Under the pieces are notes generated by a model. It worked only from the letters and a program-made list of their open reading frames with translations, ran no database searches and had not been told where the DNA came from. Position numbers and translations under genes: made by a program. From Malonomonas sp036526255 (GTDB lineage Bacteria; Desulfobacterota; Desulfuromonadia; Desulfuromonadales; Geopsychrobacteraceae), in assembly GCA_036526255.1 (NCBI GenBank), contig DATCYW010000076.1, forward strand, positions 1-28,412: 28,412 bases of DNA. Reading direction: 5' to 3'. Shown here piece by piece: positions 1-8,225 of the stretch; the stretch's first letter is position 1; each line of letters opens with the position of its first letter.

Positions 1-617
1 GGCAGCGGCTGATTGATCTGCACCTGTTCAAAACGCAGCAGCGTCTTATCGCCGCCCGCCTCATGCATTTCAACCAGCGCGACATGACTGTTGTCGGCTG
101 AAAACAGAATCTGCAGCTGCTCGATAAAACCGGCCTCCCCCTGATCGAGGGGGAAAAGCTGCAGACGGATCGGCTGTTCGGCGAGCAGCTCAATCCGGTA
201 GCGGCTGCGCAGCCAATCAATATCAACTCTGGCCCAGGCCAGCAATTGTTTGGCGACGACCCCCATCAGCGGGTCACGATCGATGCGAAAAGCGCCAATT
301 TCGCCACTCAGGCTGTTCCAGCGCTCCCCCTGCTGGCCGCGCAAGACAAAACCGGACGCGACCGGCGTCAGCAGTTCCCAGCGCAGGTGGTCCGGCTGAC
401 GGTAATAAAACCGTCCGTTGGAGAGCAGGGTTGCGGAAAAAATCGCCAGCTGCTTCTCCTGGACAAAATCGCTCGACAAACTCTGGATTTCGGCCGCGGC
501 AGCCTGCAGCCGGGCGAAAACTGCCGGCAGTCGATTTTCTTCAGGGACGTCTGCCGCCTGGCTCAACAGCGGCAAACAGAACAGTAGCAGGCTAAGAAAT
601 TTGATGCAGCGCCCCAT
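1..617 (-). CDS. LolA-like outer-membrane lipoprotein carrier protein, C-terminus cut by window edge
   Basis: I translated this frame by hand; it is open from an ATG at 617 to the window edge, giving about 205 residues. It begins with a signal peptide (MGRCIKFLSLLLFCLPLLSQ then A-A-D). The mature part reads like LolA: a helix with SLSSDFVQEKQLAIF, then GRFYYRQPDHLRWELLTPV, the usual Q-x-K then 'F.y..P..LRW' pattern. LolA-type proteins carry lipid or lipoprotein across the periplasm, and LolA homologues are standard members of aryl-polyene clusters, where they are thought to help export the product. The start overlaps the previous gene's stop as TGATG, which suggests translational coupling. 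The cluster probably continues beyond position 1. Confidence 0.8.
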   Translation of the reverse strand, partial: MGRCIKFLSLLLFCLPLLSQAADVPEENRLPAVFARLQAAAAEIQSLSSDFVQEKQLAIFSATLLSNGRFYYRQPDHLRWELLTPVASGFVLRGQQGERWNSLSGEIGAFRIDRDPLMGVVAKQLLAWARVDIDWLRSRYRIELLAEQPIRLQLFPLDQGEAGFIEQLQILFSADNSHVALVEMHEAGGDKTLLRFEQVQINQPL

Positions 618-1039
618 CAATGCACCCAGACCTTGATCTCACCCCGGGCAAGCATTTGCTTGTCGAGCCAGATTTCACCTTCGGCCACAGCAAAGCCATC
701 CAGCTGTGCCAGGGTTTTAATATGAATTTCTAGCCGGTCGCCGCGACGCGCCGACTGCAGCTTGACAATCTTTTTTATCCCGACCAGAAAGCCCTGCTTG
801 GCCGGCTGCCCGTCGCGCAGATCACAATAGCCTTTGACCGCAGCATAAGACTGGGCCAACAGTTCGGTCAGAGCAGCGTCTTCAAGCCTGCCGTCAGCCG
901 AAACCAGCGGACAAGCGGCCGCAACCAGAGCTTCGACGACCCCGTCTTTGCCGGTGATTTCCAGCAGCCGATCGACCAGTCGCATCGGCAAACGGTGCGG
1001 TATCAGCTGTTCAGCCGCGAGCGGCAGAGTCAGCGCCAT
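617..1039 (-). CDS. Hotdog-fold 3-hydroxyacyl-ACP dehydratase, ApeP/FabZ-like
   Basis: The protein is 140 residues, the size of FabZ and ApeP dehydratases. The motif LIPHRLPMRLVDRLLE (residues 12-27) matches the FabZ 'PHR.P..lvDr' signature and supplies the catalytic His15. A Glu59 in LTELLAQ matches the second catalytic residue (E..AQ). The family removes water from a 3-hydroxyacyl-ACP to give a trans-2-enoyl-ACP. With no enoyl reductase in view, repeated rounds would leave a conjugated polyene. It lies between the acyltransferase and the LolA gene and overlaps the latter by one base. Function is family-level; the substrate is inferred from context. Confidence 0.8.
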   Translation of the reverse strand: MALTLPLAAEQLIPHRLPMRLVDRLLEITGKDGVVEALVAAACPLVSADGRLEDAALTELLAQSYAAVKGYCDLRDGQPAKQGFLVGIKKIVKLQSARRGDRLEIHIKTLAQLDGFAVAEGEIWLDKQMLARGEIKVWVH

Positions 1040-1064
1040 GACAGAGCCTCCAAATCAATGACCA

Positions 1065-1865
1065 TCAGTTTATTTCGCCCCGGATTTCGGCAAGGGCGAC
1101 ACCCATCTGCTCTTTCACCAGCTTGCGTAACCGCAGGTGCCCGTCAGCGCTGTCAAAAGCACTGGTGTCAATCGGCGGCAGCGCGCGCAAGGTAATCCGG
1201 CAGGGGCGCAGCAGTTTGCGTCCGGGCGGCAACAAGCGGTCGGTGCCGTCGATACAGAGAGGCACCAGCGGCACGCCGGTACTGATCGCCGCTTTGAAGC
1301 CGCCGGAATAAAAGCGCTGCAGCTGGCCATCGCGGCTGCGGTGCCCTTCGGGGAAAAACAGCACCGTGCCGCCGGCGACAAAGGCACAGCGGCAGTTGCT
1401 CAAAGTCTCGTCCCAGCTGCTGCCTTCAACATCCAGATAGCGCGCCAGACGCATGAAACCGCTGTACCAGAACATCCGGAACGGCCAGGAACGGACCGCG
1501 AAGGTCACATCGTGCACCGGCAGCATCGCCATGCAGTAAGTATCGAAGAAGGACAGATGGTTGATGACAAACAGGTAGGGCTTGCCGACTTCGATCTGCT
1601 CCAGCTGCTCGCGGCGGAACTGCACAAAAGGACGCATCAGCAGCATCCAGCCCCGCCCGTACAGCCAGATGAACCAGCGCACCAGGCGATCCGCCGAGCG
1701 GCGGGTGAACAGCAGGCAGACAGCGAAGGCAAAAGGGAAAACCAGAATCCCGCACAGCGTCCAGAGCAGCAGCAGACTGTAACACCAGAGATTCATCAGC
1801 AGCAGCAGCGGCCAGCAGTCGCGGGAATTGTCGGTGCTGCGATGAGAGTCAGTCACTGCCTGCAT
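1065..1865 (-). CDS. PlsC-like lysophospholipid/1-acylglycerol-phosphate acyltransferase
   Basis: This 266-residue protein has a hydrophobic N-terminus (about residues 18-54, likely one or two membrane segments) followed by the acyltransferase motifs. NHLSFFD (residues 102-108) is the H-x4-D catalytic box with His103 and Asp108, and FPEGHRS (171-177) is the glycerol-phosphate binding box. PlsC-type enzymes move an acyl chain from acyl-ACP or acyl-CoA to a lyso-lipid. In aryl-polyene clusters such a protein is thought to attach the polyene acyl chain to a membrane anchor. The ATG at 1865 has GGAG only a few bases upstream; an internal Met at residue 24 is an alternative start. The gene starts 11 bases after the ACP stop. 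Confidence 0.85.
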   Translation of the reverse strand: MQAVTDSHRSTDNSRDCWPLLLLMNLWCYSLLLLWTLCGILVFPFAFAVCLLFTRRSADRLVRWFIWLYGRGWMLLMRPFVQFRREQLEQIEVGKPYLFVINHLSFFDTYCMAMLPVHDVTFAVRSWPFRMFWYSGFMRLARYLDVEGSSWDETLSNCRCAFVAGGTVLFFPEGHRSRDGQLQRFYSGGFKAAISTGVPLVPLCIDGTDRLLPPGRKLLRPCRITLRALPPIDTSAFDSADGHLRLRKLVKEQMGVALAEIRGEIN

Positions 1866-1876
1866 TACTCCGGCTT

Positions 1877-2131
1877 TCAGCTATTTTCGACGACTTTTGC
1901 GTAGACAAAACGATGGATATCACCCAGGGTGCGGATCGCGCGGATCGCTTCTTCTTCGCGGATCTTGAAATCGAACGCCCCCTCCAGGACGATGACCATG
2001 TCGACGGTGTCCAGGCTGTCGAGCCCCAGGTCTGCATAGATATTCGCCTCGGGGGTCATATCCGCCCGATCGAGCTCAAACTCTTCGGCGAGACTGGCAT
2101 CGATCAGCTCAATTACGTCCTGTTCAGTCAT
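1877..2131 (-). CDS. Acyl carrier protein
   Basis: An 84-residue acidic protein with the ACP phosphopantetheine site DLGLDSLDTVDMV; Ser39 in D-S-L is the attachment residue. It would carry the growing acyl chain for the two neighbouring ketosynthases, the FabG and the dehydratase. It overlaps the ketosynthase stop by eight bases, so the two are probably translationally coupled. It is a cluster-dedicated ACP rather than the housekeeping one: no fabD, fabH or rpmF-plsX neighbours are present. Canonical aryl-polyene clusters carry two ACPs; only this one is visible here. Confidence 0.93.
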   Translation of the reverse strand: MTEQDVIELIDASLAEEFELDRADMTPEANIYADLGLDSLDTVDMVIVLEGAFDFKIREEEAIRAIRTLGDIHRFVYAKVVENS

Positions 2132-3359
2132 GCGTGCTGCTCCTTATGATGACGGTGGCATTGATGCCACCCATCGCAAAATTATTCTTCAGGATGAGTT
2201 TTGGCGTGGCGTGCAGATTCTGCTGCAGGTGGTAAAGCCCACCGCAGTCTTCGTCAACCTGCTGCAGGTTGCGGGTGGCGATCAGTTCGCCGCGGCGCAT
2301 CATACCAATGCTGGCAGATAATTCAATAGAGCCGCTGGCCGCCATGCAATGCCCCAGGTGCCCCTTGAGGCTGCTGACCGGTACCCGGTCGCCGACCAGC
2401 CGCCGGATCGCCTCGGCTTCGGCCAGGTCCCCCTGCAGGGTGCCGGTGGCGTGGGCGTTGATATAGTCGAGGTCAGTGGCAGCGAGCCCGGCGTCGGCCA
2501 GCGCCAGCCGCATACACTGGTACATCGCGCCGACATCGGGGTTGGCGATGCTCGAGGTATCCGAAGTGGTGGCGAAGCCGATAATTTCTGCAAGGATGGT
2601 CGCGCCGCGGGCCTGTGCTGCGCTCTTTTTCTCCAGCAGCAGGATGCCGCTCCCCTCGCCGCAGACGATGCCATCGCGGGCGTTGTCGAAGGGGCGCGGC
2701 GACTGGTCCGGTTGCTGATTGAAATTGGTTGAGGCGGCGTGCATGACGTCGAAGGTCGCAGCCGTGAGCGGGTGGAACTCGTCGGCGCCGCCGCAGAGGA
2801 TGGCATCCTGGCGGCCGAAGGCGATCTGTTCGTAAGCGTAGCCGATCGCCTGACAGCTGGTGGCACAAGCGGCCGACGGCGCCATCACCCGGCCGGTAAT
2901 CCCCAGCGACTGGGCGACATTGGCGGCGCAGGAGTGCCCCATAATCTGAAAAAACAGCCCCGATTTCATCCGCTCAAGGCTGTAGTCGCGAAAATAGTCG
3001 GCAAAAAACTTTTCGCTGGTCTCGGTGCTGCCAAGGGTCGAGCCGATCACCACCCCGGTTCGCCCAACGGCTAGCTGCTCAGCAGGATAATCTGCCATCG
3101 CCAGCGCCTGCTGACTGGCCAGATAGGCGTAGATCGACATGTTCGACATCGAGCGCCTGATTTTCCGCGGGATCTGCTGCGGATCGACCCCCTCGACCGT
3201 CGCCGCCAGCCGTGAACGCAGACCGCCGATTTTTTCCAGTTCAGGGACTTCCCGCACCCCCGACCCGCCCGCCTGCAGCGCGTCCATGAGTGTTTCAAAG
3301 CTATTGCCCAATGGCGAAATGATGCCGATGCCGGTCACCACCACAGTTTCTAGCGCCAT
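2124..3359 (-). CDS. Beta-ketoacyl-ACP synthase (FabF/KAS II family), copy 2 of the cluster
   Basis: At 411 residues this is normal KAS II length. The thiolase-fold catalytic triad is complete: Cys165 in PSAACATSC, His303 in NAHATGT and His337 in KGHLGHCMAASG. The family condenses an acyl-enzyme with malonyl-ACP. The third motif reads GHLGH where FabF usually has SMTGH; the aligned catalytic His is still there. It lies directly after the flavoprotein gene, with ATG 3359 ten bases upstream of that gene's stop end (overlap), and before the ACP. Having two intact ketosynthases separates this cluster from one with a ketosynthase plus an inactive chain-length factor. Confidence 0.9.
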   Translation of the reverse strand: MALETVVVTGIGIISPLGNSFETLMDALQAGGSGVREVPELEKIGGLRSRLAATVEGVDPQQIPRKIRRSMSNMSIYAYLASQQALAMADYPAEQLAVGRTGVVIGSTLGSTETSEKFFADYFRDYSLERMKSGLFFQIMGHSCAANVAQSLGITGRVMAPSAACATSCQAIGYAYEQIAFGRQDAILCGGADEFHPLTAATFDVMHAASTNFNQQPDQSPRPFDNARDGIVCGEGSGILLLEKKSAAQARGATILAEIIGFATTSDTSSIANPDVGAMYQCMRLALADAGLAATDLDYINAHATGTLQGDLAEAEAIRRLVGDRVPVSSLKGHLGHCMAASGSIELSASIGMMRRGELIATRNLQQVDEDCGGLYHLQQNLHATPKLILKNNFAMGGINATVIIRSSTHD

Positions 3360-4822
3360 GCTTTTATCTCCCCACGAAGGTGTTCATGCCCCAGGATCGC
3401 GCCACAGGTCAGATAGCTGGCAACCACCGCTCCCAGCAGTCCCGGCGCCGCAATCGCCTGTCCGGAGAGGAACAAGCCGGGCAGGCGGGTGGTCGGCTGC
3501 GGGTTGTACTGTCCGAGGAAACGACCGACGCCGTAAATCGCCCCCTGCGGAGCCAGAGAATAATCCTGCAGGGTCAGCGGCGTCGCCAGTTCAAGCAGTT
3601 CCAGCCCTTTAAGCTCCGGGCCACTGGCGGCAAACAGTTTCAGCAGGCGCACGCCGACCTGCTGCTTGTGGGCGAGATACTCCGCCGAATGCCGCAGTTT
3701 GCCCGCCCAACCGGCAACCTCAGCATAGCTGGCCGGAACGATACCGATCAAGCCATAGCTGTCACAGGTTGTCCGCTGATCTGCGGCGGTCAGGTAGAAG
3801 CACCGCTCTTCCAGCGGCCGCTCTGCGTCCGGGGAAAAAATCCCCGCCTGCGGCTGCACAAACAGGTTCGACCGGCGGAGAAAATCGAGGGGCCGAGGGC
3901 TTCTGGCAAAAACGATATAGGCGGATGAGGTCTGGCGTAGATTCTTCAACCGCTTCAGGTACGCCGGGCGCAAGACCCCTTCCGGCAGCAGTTGCGGCAA
4001 CCGGGCCGGATTCAGGGTGACCACCACCTCTTTGGTGCAAACCTCTTCACCTGTCGCCAGCCGCACGCCGTTGACGGCCGAATCTGCGAGCAAAAGCTCC
4101 GTGACCTCGGCCCGGCAGCGGACATCAGCCCCGGCCGCTGCCAGCAGCTCGAGCAGCGCCGCAACCAGCGCCCGGCCACCGCCGGCAATTCCGTGTACCG
4201 AATGATAGTAAGAGCCGGCGACCTGGGCGTTCAGCGTTTCAGGCGCATCTTCAGGAACAACCCCGTAAAGCAGACTATGCATCGACAGCAAGCCCTGCAG
4301 TTGCGGACAAGCGGAGAACTGCTGCAGCCGCTGGTGCAGTGAGATGCCGTGCACCGACGTCATGGCGAAATCAGCGACTTCGGAGTTCAGATCCAGATAG
4401 GGGAAGCGGCTCCAGGTGCCGGCGATCTCATCCAGATAGCTAGCGATCTCTGCCCGCAGCGCCGGGAAGCGTTGCCCCAGTTCGGCCTTGATGGCGGAGA
4501 AGCCGACCGGCAGCGCGAAGCTCTCGCCGCTGTCCGCAATCAGCAAGCGATCAAACCCCTGCTGTGCAAAGGGGAACAGCTGCAGCTTGCTGTCCAGCCC
4601 CAGGTGGCGGAACAGCGGCCGGAACGCGCCCCCCTCACCCAGCCCGCCGGCGTAGTGGAAACCGCTGTCGAAATAGAGTCCACCGCGACTGAAGCCACGC
4701 ACCACCGGTGCCGGCTGCGGATGCTGTTCAAGCACCAGCACCCGCCGACCACTGCGGGCCAGCAGCAGCGCGCAGGTCAGCCCGGAGAGGCCCGAGCCGA
4801 TGATAATTGAGTCGTAGGGCAT
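3350..4822 (-). CDS. FAD/NAD(P)-dependent oxidoreductase of the phytoene desaturase / retinol saturase (CrtI/RetSat/CrtISO) type
   Basis: I place the start at ATG 4822, four bases after the ketosynthase stop, because the Rossmann motif IIIGSGLSGLTCALLLARSG then begins at residue 5. A longer frame from 4864 would overlap the upstream gene by 38 bases. The product is 490 residues, normal for the CrtI superfamily. After the dinucleotide motif and VLVLEQH comes FDSGFHYAGG, which resembles the 'F.fD.G.Hy.G' of retinol saturases and carotenoid isomerases. A C-terminal GLFLSGQAIAAPGLLGAVVASY segment resembles the second FAD-contact motif of the family. Such enzymes desaturate, saturate or isomerise polyene chains. 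Its position inside a polyene-type FAS operon suggests it acts on the nascent or finished polyene; this is inference. Confidence 0.85.
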   Translation of the reverse strand: MPYDSIIIGSGLSGLTCALLLARSGRRVLVLEQHPQPAPVVRGFSRGGLYFDSGFHYAGGLGEGGAFRPLFRHLGLDSKLQLFPFAQQGFDRLLIADSGESFALPVGFSAIKAELGQRFPALRAEIASYLDEIAGTWSRFPYLDLNSEVADFAMTSVHGISLHQRLQQFSACPQLQGLLSMHSLLYGVVPEDAPETLNAQVAGSYYHSVHGIAGGGRALVAALLELLAAAGADVRCRAEVTELLLADSAVNGVRLATGEEVCTKEVVVTLNPARLPQLLPEGVLRPAYLKRLKNLRQTSSAYIVFARSPRPLDFLRRSNLFVQPQAGIFSPDAERPLEERCFYLTAADQRTTCDSYGLIGIVPASYAEVAGWAGKLRHSAEYLAHKQQVGVRLLKLFAASGPELKGLELLELATPLTLQDYSLAPQGAIYGVGRFLGQYNPQPTTRLPGLFLSGQAIAAPGLLGAVVASYLTCGAILGHEHLRGEIKAWR

Positions 4823-4826
4823 CAGC

Positions 4827-6041
4827 TCAGTTAAATGCGAGTACGAGCGCGGCGTTGGTGCCACCGAACCCGGCAGAATTACAGAGCACCCTGGTCGGCG
4901 CCTGGGGAATGGTTTCGCGGATGATATTCAAACCGGCCGTCTCTTCACTCGGCTGGATATAGTTGATGTTCGGCGCGATAAACTGCTGCTGCGCCATGAT
5001 CGTCGAGTAAACCACCTGTGAGGCGCCGGACATCCAGAGTTCATGGCCGGTCATCGATTTCAGTGAAGAGGTCGGCGGCATTTTTGCGCCGAAAACCCTG
5101 CGAATATTGGCCGCCTCTGCGGCGTCACCAGCCGGGGTCGAGGTGGCATGGGCGCAAAGATAATCGATCTCTGCCGCCGCCAGGCCGCTCTGTTCAAGCG
5201 CCATGCGCATCGCCCGGCTGATGCCGTCGAGGCTCGGTACCGACAGCTGCCCGCCATCCGAAGAGAAGCCGTAACCGAGCAGCTCGCCTAAAATGGTCAC
5301 GCCGCGCTGTTCGGCCAGATCATAACGTTCCAGCAGCACCGTGGCCGCTCCGCCGCCAGGAACCAGCCCATCGCGCGCGGCATCGAACGGCCGGCTGGCG
5401 GCAGCCGGAGCATCGACCCGGGTCGAAAAAGCCCCCAGTCCGTCGAAACTGCACATCGACTGCCAGTTGATCTCCTGCGCGCCGCCGCAGATCATCCGCT
5501 GCTGCCGACCCAGACGGATCAGATCGGCGGCTTGACCGAGCGCGTGACCGCCGCTGGAGCAGGCGGAGCTGAGCGACCAGCAGGCACCTCTGGTCTGCAA
5601 CAGGCAATTCAGGTTCATGGTGATCGAAGAGGTCATCGAGCGGAAAATCTGTCCGCTACCGATCGCCTTGGTTTCCCCCCCCGCGCGCAGCGCATCGACC
5701 TGTTCAATGGCGGCGATACAGCTGGAATCGCAGCCGTAAATCAGGCCAGTCTGCTCGTTGCGGATTTCCTCAGCTGCAAGCCCGGCCATTTTCAACGCAT
5801 CCTGCGCCGTGGCGTAAGCCCAGACGGCAAAGTCGGGCATGCTCTTGCGCTGCTTGCGCGACAGGATTGACTCGTCAAAGTTGCGGATCTGTGCGGTCAG
5901 CGGACTGCGAAAGCCGAGCGCGGTGCGCTGCGGGTCAACGACGATCCCCGAGGTTCCGCTGCGCAGCGCGGCGCCGACGGTGGTGATATCGTTCCCCAGA
6001 CAGGAGACGATGCCGATTCCGGTGATGGCAACTCGGTACAA
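4827..6041 (-). CDS. Beta-ketoacyl-ACP synthase (FabF/FabB-like, ApeR/ApeO type), copy 1 of the cluster
   Basis: A 404-residue ketosynthase with all catalytic residues: Cys161 in LSSACSSGG, His298 in CAHATSTPAGD and His333 in MTGHELWMSGAS. From memory, the TGHELWM-S/A-GAS motif is typical of ketosynthases in aryl-polyene clusters, which is one of the better arguments for that cluster type. The enzyme extends the acyl chain with malonyl-ACP. It lies 15 bases after fabG and is followed at once by the flavoprotein gene. The sequence is clearly diverged from the second ketosynthase, so the two probably have different chain-length or starter roles. Confidence 0.9.
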   Translation of the reverse strand: MYRVAITGIGIVSCLGNDITTVGAALRSGTSGIVVDPQRTALGFRSPLTAQIRNFDESILSRKQRKSMPDFAVWAYATAQDALKMAGLAAEEIRNEQTGLIYGCDSSCIAAIEQVDALRAGGETKAIGSGQIFRSMTSSITMNLNCLLQTRGACWSLSSACSSGGHALGQAADLIRLGRQQRMICGGAQEINWQSMCSFDGLGAFSTRVDAPAAASRPFDAARDGLVPGGGAATVLLERYDLAEQRGVTILGELLGYGFSSDGGQLSVPSLDGISRAMRMALEQSGLAAAEIDYLCAHATSTPAGDAAEAANIRRVFGAKMPPTSSLKSMTGHELWMSGASQVVYSTIMAQQQFIAPNINYIQPSEETAGLNIIRETIPQAPTRVLCNSAGFGGTNAALVLAFN

Positions 6042-6056
6042 AACAGCCCCTTTGGG

Positions 6057-6785
6057 TTAGATATGGATGCCGCCGTTAACGGCGAAAACCTGACCGGTTA
6101 TGTAGCTGGCGCGATCGGAGCAGAGAAAACCGACCAACCCGGAGACCTCTTCCGGCTCGCCGACCCGGCCGAGCGGAATCATCGGCAGAATCTTCTCCTG
6201 CGGCAGACCTTCGGTCATTTCGGTTGCGATGAAACCGGGCGAAACAGCATTGACCAGAATATTGCGCCGCCCGACTTCTGCCGCCAGCGAACGGGTCGCG
6301 CCGATCAGTCCGGCTTTGGCCGCCGAATAATTGACCTGCCCGGCGACCCCCGATTCCCCTGAGGTAGAGACGATATTGATGATCCGCCCCTGACGCTTTT
6401 TCAGCATCCGCGCGACCACCAGCCGGGTGACATTGAAAAAACCGTTCAGGTGCACGGCGAGGACATCCTCCCAATCGGAGCTGCTCATCATCGCCATGAT
6501 GCCGTCGCGGGCGAAGCCGGCATTATTGACCAGCACAAAGGGAACCTGCTCTTTTAGCAGCGGCTCCAAAGCTTGAGCGACCGCCGCCGCGTCGGCGACA
6601 TCAAAGGGGAGTAGGGTGCAGCTGCCGCCTGCGGCCGCAATCTGCTCGGCGACCTGCCGGGCCACCTGATGGTCACTCCGGTAGTTCAACCAGAGGTGAA
6701 AACCATCGGCCGCCAGCTCTCTGGCAATCGCCGCGCCGATCCCTTTGCTCGCCCCGGTCACCAGGGCTATTTTTGCATTCTGCAT
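6057..6785 (-). CDS. fabG: 3-oxoacyl-ACP reductase (FabG family)
   Basis: A 242-residue short-chain dehydrogenase. The NADPH-binding TGASKGIG is at residues 10-17, NNAG at 87-90, and the catalytic Asn114-Ser140-Tyr153-Lys157 set is complete (S-T-S-G-E-S then YSAAK). FabG reduces 3-oxoacyl-ACP to the 3-hydroxy form. It is the first gene of the minus-strand operon that runs to the left window edge. Clusters of this type normally carry a dedicated FabG (ApeQ). A candidate promoter with a palindromic spacer lies about 110 bases upstream. Confidence 0.93.
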   Translation of the reverse strand: MQNAKIALVTGASKGIGAAIARELAADGFHLWLNYRSDHQVARQVAEQIAAAGGSCTLLPFDVADAAAVAQALEPLLKEQVPFVLVNNAGFARDGIMAMMSSSDWEDVLAVHLNGFFNVTRLVVARMLKKRQGRIINIVSTSGESGVAGQVNYSAAKAGLIGATRSLAAEVGRRNILVNAVSPGFIATEMTEGLPQEKILPMIPLGRVGEPEEVSGLVGFLCSDRASYITGQVFAVNGGIHI

Positions 6786-6895
6786 AGCTGCTAGCTCTTT
6801 CAGTCACAGCACACTGACGAACGCGGCCGGACAAGTTCTAATCGCATCAGCGATGGACATTCCGTGGTGATCCAAAGACAAAACAATAGACAGGG

Positions 6896-6924
6896 ATACT
6901 ATTAGGAAATGACCATTTCTTCAA
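6896..6924 (-). promoter_or_regulatory. Candidate promoter with palindromic operator for the fabG operon
   Basis: Reading the minus strand, TTGAAG (6919-6924) and TAGTAT (6896-6901) are separated by 17 bases, each matching four of six consensus positions. The spacer contains the inverted repeat GAAATG-gt-CATTTC (6906-6919), a shape typical of repressor operators. It is the best promoter I can see before fabG. The predicted 5' leader is about 105 bases. Confidence 0.4.
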
Positions 6925-6957
6925 GCAGTTTCAGCTTTTGCCAACGCGCTAGCAAGA

Positions 6958-7001
6958 CACAGAAATGCCCGCTTCAGGGCATGAATGCGGGCATTTCTGT
7001 G
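6958..7001. repeat. Perfect 15-bp inverted repeat, possible terminator of the 7059 gene
   Basis: CACAGAAATGCCCGC (6958-6972) is repeated in perfect inverse at 6987-7001 around a 14-base centre. It sits about 60 bases past the stop of the minus-strand gene at 7059, where a terminator would be expected. Neither side has a real T-run: the minus strand continues TCTTGCTAG. It may be a weak terminator, a 3'-end processing hairpin or a dispersed palindromic repeat. Confidence 0.6.
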
Positions 7002-7058
7002 GTCGCGGGTTCCTGCGTTAGCAGCAAACCAGAAGCGCAAAAACCTTAAGATTCACGT

Positions 7059-7508
7059 CTATTCGGCAAGCGTTACGACCGTCCCTTTCAGGGCGACGTT
7101 GGTGACAAAGCCACCTTTTATACAGGAATACTCTTCGGCACTTTCAAAGACCTTGTCCTTGGTGATGGTATAGATATCGACCACCGCGTTACCGCCCTCC
7201 TTCACAGCCCGCCCCTGCAATGCGATCAGTGCAGAAATAAACGCCTTTTCACAGGCGACCTCTGCTGATTTACCGAACCCGTTACTGCGCTGATTGGTCT
7301 TGAATTCACCATAGCTTTTGATGATCTTCGCGTGCCCTTCGCCCTTCATGAACAGCTTGATGTCTGGATTCAGCTTGTCTTTGCCAAGCTGGCTGGACTG
7401 TGCCTGTTTGGCCGAAAACTGGTGCCAGGCGTCCGCGGCAAAAGCCTGTGGCGCCGCTAAAACCAGGGCGAACAATACGACGATGATTCCACCTAGCCCT
7501 CTTTTCAT
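7059..7508 (-). CDS. Small exported protein with YbjQ/RcsF-like features, function unknown
   Basis: A 149-residue protein with a clear signal peptide (residues 1-24, ending A-F-A before ADAWHQF), so it is periplasmic or exported. The C-terminal half (CEKAFISALIALQGRAVKEGGNAVVDIYTI..., then a second Cys in EEYSCIKGG and a final beta strand VALKGTVV) resembles small proteins often misannotated as excinuclease ATPase subunit and the YbjQ/RcsF-type fold. The two Cys may form a disulfide. AAGGAGA lies upstream of the start. I do not know its function. Confidence 0.7.
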   Translation of the reverse strand: MKRGLGGIIVVLFALVLAAPQAFAADAWHQFSAKQAQSSQLGKDKLNPDIKLFMKGEGHAKIIKSYGEFKTNQRSNGFGKSAEVACEKAFISALIALQGRAVKEGGNAVVDIYTITKDKVFESAEEYSCIKGGFVTNVALKGTVVTLAE

Positions 7509-7707
7509 CGGAGCGCTTCTCCTTTCTTGACAACTCTCGCGAGTGAACCTGCAAAGCTGACTGAATCACTCTTTAAAAATAGCAACACCCTCAACGACTT
7601 TCAATGCCGGGGCAACAAAAACCACAAAGGGCTGTTGATATAGACATCGATCTCGGTTACGGACGCCTCGGCATTCATTCCTCCTGAAATGGGTTCCACG
7701 GAGAGAA

Positions 7708-8106
7708 CTAATCCGCTAACGGATCTTCGCCTTCCTCCCAACTTCCCAAATATTTTTCCAGCAAATGGAAATCTTCCCCTTTGTGTTCGGTCAAGGTCAC
7801 GTACATCTGCTCTTTCGTAACGCCCCAATGCTTATGCATCAACTCCATAAACCCCAGAGTCAAGTCTCTTCGCTGCTTCATGGTTCGGCCCTGACGAATA
7901 TCGGCATTGACCACAGCGACGCCTTTTGCCGGATCTTTGACCCGTCCGATAGTCAGGTTGTAGGTACTGTATTCGCGAATTGAGATGCAGATATGATCGG
8001 TCCCGGTATCCATGACTTTGGAGAAAAGTTGTCGGGCCTCTTCAGAAAAAGAGGTCTTTTCTTCATCGTTCAGGCTGCGATTGATTTCAAACTGCAAATG
8101 CGGCAT
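7708..8106 (-). CDS. Tautomerase-superfamily protein
   Basis: A 132-residue protein starting M-P-H-L-Q-F-E-I. A proline directly after the initiator Met is the catalytic base of the 4-oxalocrotonate tautomerase/MIF superfamily. The length fits two tandem beta-alpha-beta units, as in CHMI, MSAD-like and related 130-residue members. Arg residues in SIREYS and IGRVKD could bind a carboxylate substrate. GAGGAG lies just before the ATG. Substrate is unknown. It lies downstream of cobO on the same strand with a 119-base gap, and no functional link is evident. Confidence 0.7.
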   Translation of the reverse strand: MPHLQFEINRSLNDEEKTSFSEEARQLFSKVMDTGTDHICISIREYSTYNLTIGRVKDPAKGVAVVNADIRQGRTMKQRRDLTLGFMELMHKHWGVTKEQMYVTLTEHKGEDFHLLEKYLGSWEEGEDPLAD

Positions 8107-8225
8107 AGCTGCTCCTCTTTCGTTGGCGTGAAGGGTTTCGCTTAGGCCCTATATTGTAACAGTTGCCGGATCAAATCCTGAAATATGGCGATTTTTCCAA
8201 AACAGCCACCTGGGCTTGCTGAGAA

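Noticed and set aside
1137..1904. A 255-codon plus-strand frame opposite the acyltransferase
   Set aside because: The minus-strand frame carries H-x4-D and FPEG motifs in a packed operon; the plus frame is Gln/Ala-rich shadow sequence.
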